From Armatimonadota bacterium (lineage in GTDB: Bacteria > Armatimonadota > Armatimonadia > Armatimonadales > Armatimonadaceae), in contig JAPLCP010000151.1 of NCBI GenBank assembly GCA_026392155.1, positions 1 through 45,387 on the forward strand: a stretch of 45,387 bases of DNA, in the 5' to 3' direction. The notes below the pieces were generated by a model, which had not been told where the DNA came from, did not search any database, and was given only the letters and a program-made list of their open reading frames with translations. Shown piece by piece: positions 1 to 6,442 of this stretch. The translations under genes were made by a program, and so were the position numbers. Each line of letters starts with the position of its first letter. Position 1 is the first letter of the stretch.

Positions 1-1
1 C

Positions 2-124
2 GTCTTTGCGCTCGTCGGTGCCCAGAACCAGGAAGAAGTGGATACCAACGTCGCCGCGCTCAACACCGACCTCACCGAGCAAGAGCTTCTCTACCTCGAT
101 TTAAAGGCCGACAGCCCGGCGTAA
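2..124 (+). CDS. Aldo/keto reductase, C-terminal end (partial)
   Basis: The window opens inside a reading frame whose last 40 residues (VFALVGAQNQEEVDTNVAAL..., ending ADSPA) match the C-terminal segment of aldo/keto reductases. There, a vxGArn-pe-v-eN motif binds the NADP 2'-phosphate region and is followed by a helix of the form Lt-eEl--L. The family reduces carbonyls with NADPH in the cytoplasm. Only the tail is visible, so substrate and length cannot be judged. The stop TAA at 122-124 runs directly into a palindromic repeat. The family call rests on this short motif alone. Confidence 0.65.
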   Translation, partial: VFALVGAQNQEEVDTNVAALNTDLTEQELLYLDLKADSPA

Positions 125-180
125 GGCCCTCCTCCCCAGCCCTCCTCCCAACCCTGGGAGGAAGGTTGGCGGAGGGAGTT
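125..180. repeat. Dispersed palindromic repeat, family 1 (CCTCCTCCC stem), intergenic copy
   Basis: Pyrimidine-rich then purine-rich DNA with core CCCTCCTCCCAACCCTGGG continuing into GAGGAAGG, which can fold into a long hairpin. The same core (CCTCCYYCCCAAYCCTGGGAGG) recurs at 39601-39634 and, on the other strand, at 41390-41419. Here the copy fills the gap between two convergent genes and could act as a terminator-like hairpin, but no T-run follows. Confidence 0.6.
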
Positions 181-181
181 G

Positions 182-763
182 CTAAAGCTCGTTGGCGAAG
201 AGGGGTTGGGTGTCGAGAATAAAGCCGGGGAGCTCGGGGGAACAGTCTACGGCGGTGGGGTTTTCGAGGACTTGCGGCTCGGTGCTGGGGCGGTAGAGAT
301 GGGCTTTGCGGGTGGTGGGATCGAGCAGCAGCGCGAGGCGGACGCCGCAGGCGATGTACTCCTCCATCTTCTCCTGAAGGAGCGTAAGACTATCGGTCTC
401 AGAGCGTAGCTCGGCGACAAAGTCCGGGGCGAGGGGAAGAAATTTCTTCTTTTGCTCCGCAGTGAGCGTGTCGAGGCGGGACTTGCTCACCCATGCCGCA
501 TCAGGCGAGCGCATCGCGCCGTTGGGAAGGTCAAAGCCACCACTGGAATCAAAGCCTCGGCCTGTTCCATCTTGCTTAACCCAGATACCGAGCTGAAGAT
601 TTAGCTCAAAGTTTCTGTTTGACGATTCGCCTCCTGTGGGCATTTTTATAACAATCTCTCCTTTGACATTGCGCTCAATCCGCCAGGGAGCACTAGCCTG
701 GCAGAACGCATAGAAGTGCTCCGGGTTAGCAAGGTCAAAACCAGCAGGGATAGGGGCAGACAT
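182..763 (-). CDS. Uma2 family (DUF820) PD-(D/E)XK protein
   Basis: This 193-residue protein has the layout of the Uma2/DUF820 family, a restriction-endonuclease-fold group that is expanded in cyanobacteria and some other environmental phyla. The N-terminal part carries a conserved hydrophobic helix and an E-I-V-I-K-M-PTGG strand-turn. The acidic positions of the nuclease-like core are visible in RSPDAAWV (about residues 86-93) and in DFVAELRS (about 114-121), followed by the family's LLQEKMEEYIACGVRLALLLDP block. Family members are usually about 190 residues, so this one is full length. Most are not biochemically characterised, and a DNA-cutting role is only inferred. It is the last gene of a minus-strand run, 15 bp after the permease, but has its own -10-like TATAAT 6 nt before the ATG. 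Confidence 0.85.
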   Translation of the reverse strand: MSAPIPAGFDLANPEHFYAFCQASAPWRIERNVKGEIVIKMPTGGESSNRNFELNLQLGIWVKQDGTGRGFDSSGGFDLPNGAMRSPDAAWVSKSRLDTLTAEQKKKFLPLAPDFVAELRSETDSLTLLQEKMEEYIACGVRLALLLDPTTRKAHLYRPSTEPQVLENPTAVDCSPELPGFILDTQPLFANEL

Positions 764-769
764 ACGATA

Positions 770-775
770 ATTATA
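770..775 (-). promoter_or_regulatory. -10-like TATAAT directly upstream of the Uma2 start (possible leaderless promoter)
   Basis: A perfect TATAAT on the minus strand ends 6 nt before the ATG at 763. There is no Shine-Dalgarno sequence and no clear -35. Transcription starting about 7 nt downstream of this box would begin at or next to the start codon. Confidence 0.45.
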
Positions 776-778
776 CCG

Positions 779-1564
779 CTAGCTTCCGGTGGAGCGGTAC
801 TTGCGCTCGCCGAGCTTCCAGAGCTGGAGGGCGAGGGTGAGGAAGCATACGCCAACTGTTGGGCCGAGGAGGGCTATCCATGGAGACGCGCCGGGGTGGC
901 CAAAGATCACCGAGGCGGGCAGGTAGTTGAAGCAGGCAATCGGCACCAGATAGGTAAAGAGCAGGCGAATCCACTTGGGATAGATCGTCAGGGGAAGCTC
1001 GGCGGCCATGATCCCGCCGTAGGTGAGCGCATTGACAATCTCCAGCGACTCAACCGTGATAAAGCAGAGCGCGGCCTGCATCACCAAGACACCGTAGAAG
1101 ATCAGCGCACCGCCCAAGATCGCCCCGACCAGAGTCGCGATTTTTAGTGCGTCCCAGTGCACGCCCGCGTTCGTCGCGCCCCAGAAGAGCGCCACCAGCC
1201 CCGCGATAAAGCGCCCGATTCGCGACAGCTCGAAGGTCTGGCCCGCCAAAAGTAGTGCCGTGGGGTGAGGGCGCAGGAGAAACCGATCAAACTCTCCGGC
1301 ACGCACCACACTGGCAAACTGATCGAAGCCCCGCCCGGCTGCCTCGGCGAGGGCGAAGGCGATGTGCACCATGGCGTAGAGCACCGCCACTTGCGGCAGA
1401 GTCCAGCCCGGCAGATTCCCAAAGCGTGCGAACAAGGCCCACAGCCCTACTACTTCCACCGCCACCGCGGAGAAATTGCCTATGGAGAAGAGCATAAAGC
1501 TGGCTTTATACTGCATCTGGGAGCGAATCGAGGCTCGCATGAGGGCAAGCAAGACTCTTAGCAC
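779..1564 (-). CDS. ABC-2 type exporter permease (COG3694/DUF990-like)
   Basis: This 261-residue integral membrane protein has about six hydrophobic segments and no nucleotide-binding motif. The sequence MLRVLLALMRASIRSQMQYKASFML, the FDRFLLRPHPTAL loop (about residues 92-104) and the LTIYPKWIR-LFTYLVPIACFNYLP block are hallmarks of the ABC-2 permease group that works with a COG4586 ATPase and a COG4587 permease. Those two partners are present at 4105-5900, but three unrelated genes separate them from this one. Its ATG overlaps the end of the HDAC-like gene by 7 bp, so it is probably translated from the same message. The exported substrate is unknown; an antibiotic or lipid-like compound is usual for this group. 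Confidence 0.85.
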   Translation of the reverse strand: MLRVLLALMRASIRSQMQYKASFMLFSIGNFSAVAVEVVGLWALFARFGNLPGWTLPQVAVLYAMVHIAFALAEAAGRGFDQFASVVRAGEFDRFLLRPHPTALLLAGQTFELSRIGRFIAGLVALFWGATNAGVHWDALKIATLVGAILGGALIFYGVLVMQAALCFITVESLEIVNALTYGGIMAAELPLTIYPKWIRLLFTYLVPIACFNYLPASVIFGHPGASPWIALLGPTVGVCFLTLALQLWKLGERKYRSTGS

Positions 1565-2259
1565 GACAGCTCCTCAGGGAGACCCAGTGCTCCTTGTAGC
1601 ATGTTGGCAATCAACCGGTGACTGGCATCGCTGTACCCGCCGCTGGGCAGGATAAGAGTCGGGAGGTTTAGAGCGCGGAGGGTGGTCAGTACAAACAGAT
1701 CACACTCCAGAATCTCGGGCTCCGTGAGGCGCAAGCCCCCGAGCAAGTCTTTCTCAAACGGGTCGGTACCCGCGTTGTAGATCGCCAGCGCGATCTCGCC
1801 CATGCTGGCGACGGTCTCAATAAACTCCGGGAGCTGGGCCTTGAGCAAGCTGAGATAGAGCGGACCCGCCGTCCCATCTTTGAGCGGAATGGGCCAGTCG
1901 AGACGCTGCCGGGCAAGCGTGTCGCTGTAGGGGTAGCGGTCGTCGAGAAAGCAGTGTGCGACTCCATTGCCCATGTGCGCGTCCATATCCACGTAGATAA
2001 TGTTGCCCAGTAGCCCCTCGGCTCGCAGAATGGCGATTGCGACGGCGATGTCGTTGAAGGGGCAGAAGCCCTCGCCCTGATCCGGCTTGGCATGATGGTA
2101 GCCGCCCGAGAGATTAAAAACCAGCCCTTCGGTCAGCGCGTTTTCGTGGAGCTCAGGCACCCGCGCCCACGCCCGACTGTATTTCCTCGCGTCGAACGGG
2201 TGCAGCTTCTCCAGCCCGAAGAAGTTAATATCAAAGCGCGGCGAGTAGATGACTTTCAT
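1558..2259 (-). CDS. Histone deacetylase superfamily protein, short form
   Basis: This 233-residue arginase/deacetylase-fold protein resembles class IV (HDAC11-like) zinc deacylases. The opening (YSPRFDINFFGLEKLHPFDARKY) is typical. Catalytic elements follow: the HH pair in GGYHHA (about residues 53-58), the zinc ligands in VDMDAH (about 90-95), the second Asp in NAGTDP and the active-site Tyr in PSGGYS. Compared with HDAC11-like proteins remembered from the family, roughly 90 residues are missing between HPFDARKYSRAWARV and TEGLVFNLSGGYHH, a stretch that normally forms the pocket rim. The MGNG after the zinc motif replaces the more common QGNG. It overlaps the DUF418 gene by 4 bp (ATGA) and the permease by 7 bp. 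It may deacylate a small acylated amine rather than a protein; that is inference. Confidence 0.85.
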   Translation of the reverse strand: MKVIYSPRFDINFFGLEKLHPFDARKYSRAWARVPELHENALTEGLVFNLSGGYHHAKPDQGEGFCPFNDIAVAIAILRAEGLLGNIIYVDMDAHMGNGVAHCFLDDRYPYSDTLARQRLDWPIPLKDGTAGPLYLSLLKAQLPEFIETVASMGEIALAIYNAGTDPFEKDLLGGLRLTEPEILECDLFVLTTLRALNLPTLILPSGGYSDASHRLIANMLQGALGLPEELSC

Positions 2260-3413
2260 GAACCAGTAGCTATTCTATCTTTTTCTCTTCGTAGCGGCTC
2301 CCAGCGAGCATAGGTCAGGCAGCGCAAAAGCCACTCGTCGGGGCCTTGGCGAAATTTCTGGAGCCAGAGCTTGCTGAGTAGAAGCTGTCCTCCCCAGAGA
2401 AGCGGTGCAAAGAGAAGGAGCGTACTGGCACCCCAGAGCCCAAACTGCCCCAGACCCCAGCCACAAAAAACGAAGGAGGCAATCATGGCCTGTCCCAGAT
2501 AGTTTGTCAGTGACATCTGGCCTGCGGGAGCAAGCCAGCTCAGGCGATGGCGTAGCACAAGGACTCCAAGCAGATATAGAGCCGAGAGCGCGGGGGCGGC
2601 GAGCGCCTCCAGGACGAGGCTCAGTATGTGCTCAGGGCACGAGGCATAGAGGGCATTTCCTCCGATACCCAAAAGTAAGAGCCATGGAAGAGTGCGCTTG
2701 AGAGACCGCTCAAGGCGCTCGGTTTTCTCCAGCAATTGCTCCTTGCCTGCTGCCAGCCCAAGGGCGAAGAGCCCCAGAGCGCTGGGCCAGTTGAAGAGTG
2801 GCGTAAAGATATAGAAGACGATCAGGTCTTGCAGGCGCTGCTGAATCGCATCGGTAAACGTGCCTCGGTAGCCAGTTCTCGTGGAGGACAGGGCCGAGGT
2901 GAGTGACCCTGTCGCATCGGAGAGGAGTATTGCCAGCACAAAGCGCCCTAGAACCGCAGCTAGAAGCATACCAAGAGAGAATCTCATAAGAAAGAGTACG
3001 GAGCGCTTCCGTAGGCCCCAGAGAATGGTTCCCAGTAAGGCATAGGAGATGAGAATATCACCCATGAAAAAGCAGGTGGCGTGCAAGATACCAAAAAGTG
3101 TCAGTCCTAAGAGCCGTCGTGCATAGCGCGGCCCAAGGGCGATATCTTGGCGTTCTGCATGGGCAAGCTGAAGCGAGAGACCGTATCCAAAGAGAAACGA
3201 AAACAAAAGATAGAACTTAGATTCGAAGGCAAAGCGGACGATCCAGGTTGCGAGGCGATCCCAAGGCGCGGCTTCCAGCGAGGCGGGCACGGGGTTAATG
3301 CCATGCGCTAAAAACGTGAGATTGACCACCAGAATTCCCAGGAGGGCAAAGCCCCGTAAGAGATCTGGCAGAGCCAGTCGCTCAGGGCGCATCGCAATTG
3401 ATTGAGTGTTCAT
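2256..3413 (-). CDS. DUF418 (YeiB-like) multi-pass membrane protein
   Basis: This 385-residue protein has about nine to ten hydrophobic segments. It opens with R-LALPDLLRGFALLGILVVN, the conserved first helix of the heparan-alpha-glucosaminide acyltransferase-like/DUF418 superfamily. The C-terminal DUF418 block is visible in LAPAGQMSLTNYLGQAMIASFVFCGWG and GPDEWLLRCLTY. Proteins of this group are usually annotated as membrane proteins of unknown function; related families move acyl groups across membranes. Its pairing by a 4-bp ATGA overlap with a deacetylase-fold gene is suggestive of an acyl-group theme, but this is not shown by the sequence. The TetR-type gene upstream, 28 bp away on the same strand, probably controls it. 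Confidence 0.85.
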   Translation of the reverse strand: MNTQSIAMRPERLALPDLLRGFALLGILVVNLTFLAHGINPVPASLEAAPWDRLATWIVRFAFESKFYLLFSFLFGYGLSLQLAHAERQDIALGPRYARRLLGLTLFGILHATCFFMGDILISYALLGTILWGLRKRSVLFLMRFSLGMLLAAVLGRFVLAILLSDATGSLTSALSSTRTGYRGTFTDAIQQRLQDLIVFYIFTPLFNWPSALGLFALGLAAGKEQLLEKTERLERSLKRTLPWLLLLGIGGNALYASCPEHILSLVLEALAAPALSALYLLGVLVLRHRLSWLAPAGQMSLTNYLGQAMIASFVFCGWGLGQFGLWGASTLLLFAPLLWGGQLLLSKLWLQKFRQGPDEWLLRCLTYARWEPLRREKDRIATGS

Positions 3414-3441
3414 TCGAATATCTTTCCAAAAAAAGAGGCTC

Positions 3442-4020
3442 TTAGGAAAGCCCCACGAGTCGCTCTAGAAGGTGCTGGAGTACCTCTGCGGGGAGAAGTA
3501 AGGTTCCTTGAATGGCAGTGTTCAGGATAATTCCATCCAAACAGATACCCACAAGAGCCGCCAAAAGCTCCGTATCGGGGTTGTGGGTGAGCTCGCCTCG
3601 TTGCAGAGCCGCATCGAGAAGCGTGCGAAACTGTGCAACAAAGGCATCATCTGTGGCACGGAACGTCTCACGAATGCTCGGGTTGCGTGATGCCTCGACA
3701 CTCGCCTCAATGTAGAGCCTCGCCTCGCCATTTTGGGTAAGCCAGTGAGTGAGTCGCTCTGTGAGGCGAGCGAGGGCGAGCCGCAAGGTAGGGAGAGTCT
3801 CTAGCTCCGCCATAAGACTGCCTGTTGCCTGATGCGCTTCCTGGGCAATAGCCTGGATGATCTGCTCTTTACTTTCAAAGTAGTGGTAGATCAGCCCAGG
3901 GCTAAGCTTCGCCTCCGCGCAGACTTCTTTCATGGAGGTCTGGTGAAATCCACGGCGGATAAAACAGGCAGCGGCGGCTTGGAGAACCTCGCTTCGGCGC
4001 TGATCGGTGCGTTGGGACAT
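3442..4020 (-). CDS. TetR/AcrR family transcriptional regulator
   Basis: This 192-residue protein has a typical N-terminal TetR helix-turn-helix: RRSEVLQAAAACFIRRGFHQTSMKEVCAEAK then LSPGLIYHYFESKEQIIQAI (about residues 8-60). The C-terminal ligand-binding part resembles the BetI-type C domain (FRATDDAFVAQFRTLLDAALQRGEL and LVGICLDGIILNT). It is the first gene of the TetR-DUF418-HDAC-permease run and has its own promoter with a palindrome at the expected start site, consistent with autorepression. The ligand cannot be read from sequence. Confidence 0.9.
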   Translation of the reverse strand: MSQRTDQRRSEVLQAAAACFIRRGFHQTSMKEVCAEAKLSPGLIYHYFESKEQIIQAIAQEAHQATGSLMAELETLPTLRLALARLTERLTHWLTQNGEARLYIEASVEASRNPSIRETFRATDDAFVAQFRTLLDAALQRGELTHNPDTELLAALVGICLDGIILNTAIQGTLLLPAEVLQHLLERLVGLS

Positions 4021-4041
4021 AGTGGCTTTCTATCTTAGAAT

Positions 4042-4081
4042 GAACGTTCGGTTTATATCATAAATGCTAGCGAACTGTCAA
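4042..4081 (-). promoter_or_regulatory. tetR promoter with GAACGTTC palindrome (probable operator)
   Basis: On the minus strand TTGACA (4076-4081) is followed, after 18 nt, by TATAAA (4052-4057). Three bases downstream lies the perfect 8-bp palindrome GAACGTTC (4042-4049), where transcription should begin. The octamer GAATGAAC, which contains one half of it, recurs at the DUF418 start (reverse strand around 3406-3416), suggesting a shared recognition half-site for the TetR protein. Confidence 0.5.
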
Positions 4082-4104
4082 GACGAGGAGACAGATTTAT
4101 GGCC

Positions 4105-4902
4105 CTACCCTCCTTGCACAACCAGTCGCTTGAGTCCCTTTGTCAGCAGAGCCCGACCGATCAGCACAAAGAACGCCGTCCAAGCAAGCTGGTGTAGAAG
4201 AATGCTCCCCACCTCGCTGGGCGCACGGCTCCCGACCCAGAGACTAAATGGGGTGTCTACCATGCCGGTGAAGGGCAAGAAATTTAAGATCGGTTTGAAG
4301 CCGTCAGGCATGAGCGCAAGAGGAAGTATCTGGCCAGAGAGAACGGCGACAAGGCCGGGCATGATCCGCGCAATGCCATCGCCGGAGATTGTCCAGAGCA
4401 GCGAGATCGTAATCAGCGTGCACCACGCGGCGATCAGTGCGACGGCTCCCGTAAGCGCGAAGAGAAAGGCGAGAGCGGCGGCGATTGAGGGCGGGGGCTG
4501 CATGCCGAGAAATGCCATTCCGATGACGAAGATCGGAAGGCAGCGGAGAATTGTTGGAGCCAGCCTATTGGCAGAGTTGCGGGTAAACCAGAGGGTGTAG
4601 AGATCCAGTGGGCGGGCCAGCTCGTAGGCTACGGTGCCATCGCGCATCATCGAGCGCACTTCCGGGTCGGGGTTGGAGGTGAAGGGCGAGAGCGCAAAGA
4701 ACGCCTGCACAAGCCAGGAGTAGGTGACCATCTGCGCCTCGGGAAGTGGCGGAGTGCTATGGCTGCTGTGGTAGAACGCCTGGCGCATTGCCACCAGCGC
4801 CGCCCCGAAAAAGAGCTGCGTCCCCACGCCCGCCCACGCCGCCGCTCGGTACTGCAAGAGCATCTTAAGCCGTGCGGTAAAGATCGCGGTGTAGGCTCTC
4901 AC
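4105..4902 (-). CDS. ABC-2 type exporter permease (COG4587-like)
   Basis: This 265-residue polytopic membrane protein with about six hydrophobic segments belongs to the permease group paired with COG4586 ATPases. The family-typical stretch RSMMRDGTVAYELARPLDLYTLWFTRNSANRLAP (about residues 84-117) lies between the first and second hydrophobic pairs, and LPLALMPDGFKPILNFLPFTGMVDTPFSLW is near the C-terminus. The start codon overlaps the stop of the ATPase gene by 4 bp (ATGA), so the two are translationally coupled. With the ATPase and the permease at 779-1564 it would make a heterodimeric exporter. Confidence 0.85.
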   Translation of the reverse strand: MRAYTAIFTARLKMLLQYRAAAWAGVGTQLFFGAALVAMRQAFYHSSHSTPPLPEAQMVTYSWLVQAFFALSPFTSNPDPEVRSMMRDGTVAYELARPLDLYTLWFTRNSANRLAPTILRCLPIFVIGMAFLGMQPPPSIAAALAFLFALTGAVALIAAWCTLITISLLWTISGDGIARIMPGLVAVLSGQILPLALMPDGFKPILNFLPFTGMVDTPFSLWVGSRAPSEVGSILLHQLAWTAFFVLIGRALLTKGLKRLVVQGG

Positions 4903-5900
4903 TTAGCTCCCCCGTCGGACGGGGGCTGGGGGGGTGGGGCTTGGTAAAACCGCGCGATAATCTCCTCAATCGGTGGGTTCTGCACAAACAGATCACGGAT
5001 TTCTAGGTGCTCACTGAGCTGGGCGATGAGCGTGGCGACGGGAGTTTTCTCGGGATCGAAGCGCAAGGTGACACGCTCGCCCTCCACTTTTAATATCTCA
5101 GCCCCTTCGCTTGCCGAGGGGGTCACGGCGCTGATGCCGTGGGGGGTGTCAATCACCAGCCAGCGCTCTTTGGTGACTTGCTGGCGAAGCGCTTCCAGCG
5201 GGCCGTCCAAGAGAATCTTGCCGCCACCGATCACGAGAACCCGTGAGCAGAGCGCCTCGATATCGTCCATGTCGTGCGTGGTGAGCAAGACCGTGACGCC
5301 GTGCTCGCGAGCGAGCCGTCCCACGAACTCACGGACGGCGAGCTTGCTGATGGCATCCAGGCCAATCGTCGGCTCATCAAGGAAGAGAATCTCAGGGCGA
5401 TGCAGGAGGCTGGCGACGAGCTCACAGCGCATGCGCTGGCCTAGGCTGAGCTGGCGCACAGGGGTGGTGAGAAAGCTACCAATATCGAGTTTCTCGACCA
5501 GCTCCGCTTGTGTCTGCGCGTGCTGAGCTTTGGAGACGTCGTAGATCTCCCGAAGGAGTGCGAAAGACTCCACCACGGGCAGATCCCACCAGAGCTGGCT
5601 GCGCTGTCCAAAAACCACCCCTATTTTGGCGACATGGGCTTGCCGCTCCCGCCAAGGCGTGCGCCCATTGACCGTGACGTTTCCGCTGTCGGGCACGAGA
5701 ATCCCAGAGAGAATCTTAACGGTAGTGGACTTTCCCGCGCCGTTCGGGCCGATATAGCCGACTACCTCGCCGGGCTCGATGCTCAGTGAGATGCCGTCGA
5801 GGGCTTTTACGGTTTTAGATGTGCGGCGCAGAAAGCCGCCCTCCGAGATCGTGAAGTGCTTGACCAGGTTCTCGACGGTGATCTGAGGCGCTTGGGGCAT
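4899..5900 (-). CDS. ABC-2 type exporter ATP-binding protein (COG4586-like)
   Basis: This 333-residue ABC ATPase has Walker A GPNGAGKST (about residues 52-60), signature LSLGQRMRCE (about 151-160), Walker B EILFLDEPTIGLD (about 170-182) and switch His in LLTTHDMDD. The segment KIGVVFGQRSQLWWDLPVVESF is characteristic of COG4586 ATPases. The C-terminal domain (about 235-320) is the extra beta domain of this group. It powers export through the two ABC-2 permeases. The last 12 residues (PPPQPPSDGGAK) are encoded by a dispersed repeat and are probably not part of the ancestral protein. TAAAAT lies 9 nt before the ATG with no Shine-Dalgarno sequence, so the message may be nearly leaderless. Confidence 0.9.
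   Translation of the reverse strand: MPQAPQITVENLVKHFTISEGGFLRRTSKTVKALDGISLSIEPGEVVGYIGPNGAGKSTTVKILSGILVPDSGNVTVNGRTPWRERQAHVAKIGVVFGQRSQLWWDLPVVESFALLREIYDVSKAQHAQTQAELVEKLDIGSFLTTPVRQLSLGQRMRCELVASLLHRPEILFLDEPTIGLDAISKLAVREFVGRLAREHGVTVLLTTHDMDDIEALCSRVLVIGGGKILLDGPLEALRQQVTKERWLVIDTPHGISAVTPSASEGAEILKVEGERVTLRFDPEKTPVATLIAQLSEHLEIRDLFVQNPPIEEIIARFYQAPPPQPPSDGGAK
4907..4945. repeat. Dispersed palindromic repeat, family 2 half-element, forming the end of the ABC ATPase gene
   Basis: CTCCCCCGTCGGACGGGGG followed by CTGGGGGGGTGGGG is the same module that ends the repeat at 43907-43989 (CTCCCCCGTCGGACGGGGGG then TGGGGGGG). Read on the coding strand it supplies the proline/glycine tail PPPQPPSDGGAK of the ATPase and the ATGA junction with the permease. 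Confidence 0.6.
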
Positions 5901-5909
5901 GGGAGGGGT

Positions 5910-5915
5910 ATTTTA
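5910..5915 (-). promoter_or_regulatory. -10-like TAAAAT close to the ABC ATPase start
   Basis: TAAAAT on the minus strand ends 9 nt upstream of the ATG at 5900. No convincing -35 or ribosome-binding site is seen. It is one of several such boxes in this window. Confidence 0.35.
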
Positions 5916-5990
5916 CCATACCCCTTGCCCTCTTATTTCGTTAAAAAATGTGTGATCTCACCTGCTCCTTTTCAAGGAACCAGGAGCAAC

Positions 5991-6254
5991 TTAAAGAACC
6001 TGAGTGATGGTAAAACGGCCTGCTTCGACTAAGCTCCCCCCACGAGGGGCGATGCGCTGGAAATCCCCCACGAGGCGGGCGAGCGTGGTGCGCCGTCGTG
6101 GGGTAAAGCGCCCGCTTATCACCAGTAGCGCGTTGCCTGTCCGTCCGGTATTGCCAACCAGAGTGAAGCCATAGCTCCCATCAAGGGCCGCTACGGGGGA
6201 GAGTGTAAGGGCGTAGGCAAAGCTCTGCCCATTGAGAGTAAGCCCGCCGGTCAC
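5991..6254 (-). CDS. Short hypothetical protein (87 residues), doubtful
   Basis: The frame from a GTG start encodes 87 residues rich in beta-strand-like alternation (GQSFAYALTLSPVAALDGSYGFTLVGNTGRTGNALLVISGRF) and ends GRFTITQVL. I do not recognise a family. It has no clear Shine-Dalgarno sequence and no signal peptide, and it looks like the C-terminal part of a longer secreted or beta-rich protein whose beginning has been lost. It lies alone between the ABC ATPase promoter and the convergent ends of the small ORF and galK. It could be a remnant. Confidence 0.35.
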   Translation of the reverse strand: MTGGLTLNGQSFAYALTLSPVAALDGSYGFTLVGNTGRTGNALLVISGRFTPRRRTTLARLVGDFQRIAPRGGSLVEAGRFTITQVL

Positions 6255-6279
6255 TTTACTATAGCCGGGGAGCTATCGT

Positions 6280-6429
6280 GTGGAGAGAGTATGCGTGACG
6301 CACCACGGTGAGTGTCCCTGCAGTGCCGTTGCCCTGCCCGAGCAGGCCGATGTCCTCACCTTCGATGACCGAGAGCTCCTTACAGGGGGTGGCTTGACAC
6401 GCGAGGCAGTCCTAGCGCTTGCCGCCTAG
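6280..6429 (+). CDS. Possible 49-residue protein, doubtful
   Basis: A GTG preceded by GGGGAG (5-6 nt spacing) opens a frame of 49 residues with four clustered features: VCVTHHGECPC near the start, then VLTFDDRELLTGGGLTREAVLALAA to the stop at 6427-6429. The second half has ordinary protein composition. No family is recognised. It ends 13 bp before the convergent galK stop. It may be a small gene or the tail of a lost one. Confidence 0.25.
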   Translation: MERVCVTHHGECPCSAVALPEQADVLTFDDRELLTGGGLTREAVLALAA

Positions 6430-6442
6430 CCGCTCTTGTTGC

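Noticed and set aside
125-180. CRISPR-like repeat array suggested by recurring CCTCCTCCC units.
   Set aside because: Copies are scattered singly across the window with no regular spacing and no unique spacers; the structure is of dispersed palindromes.
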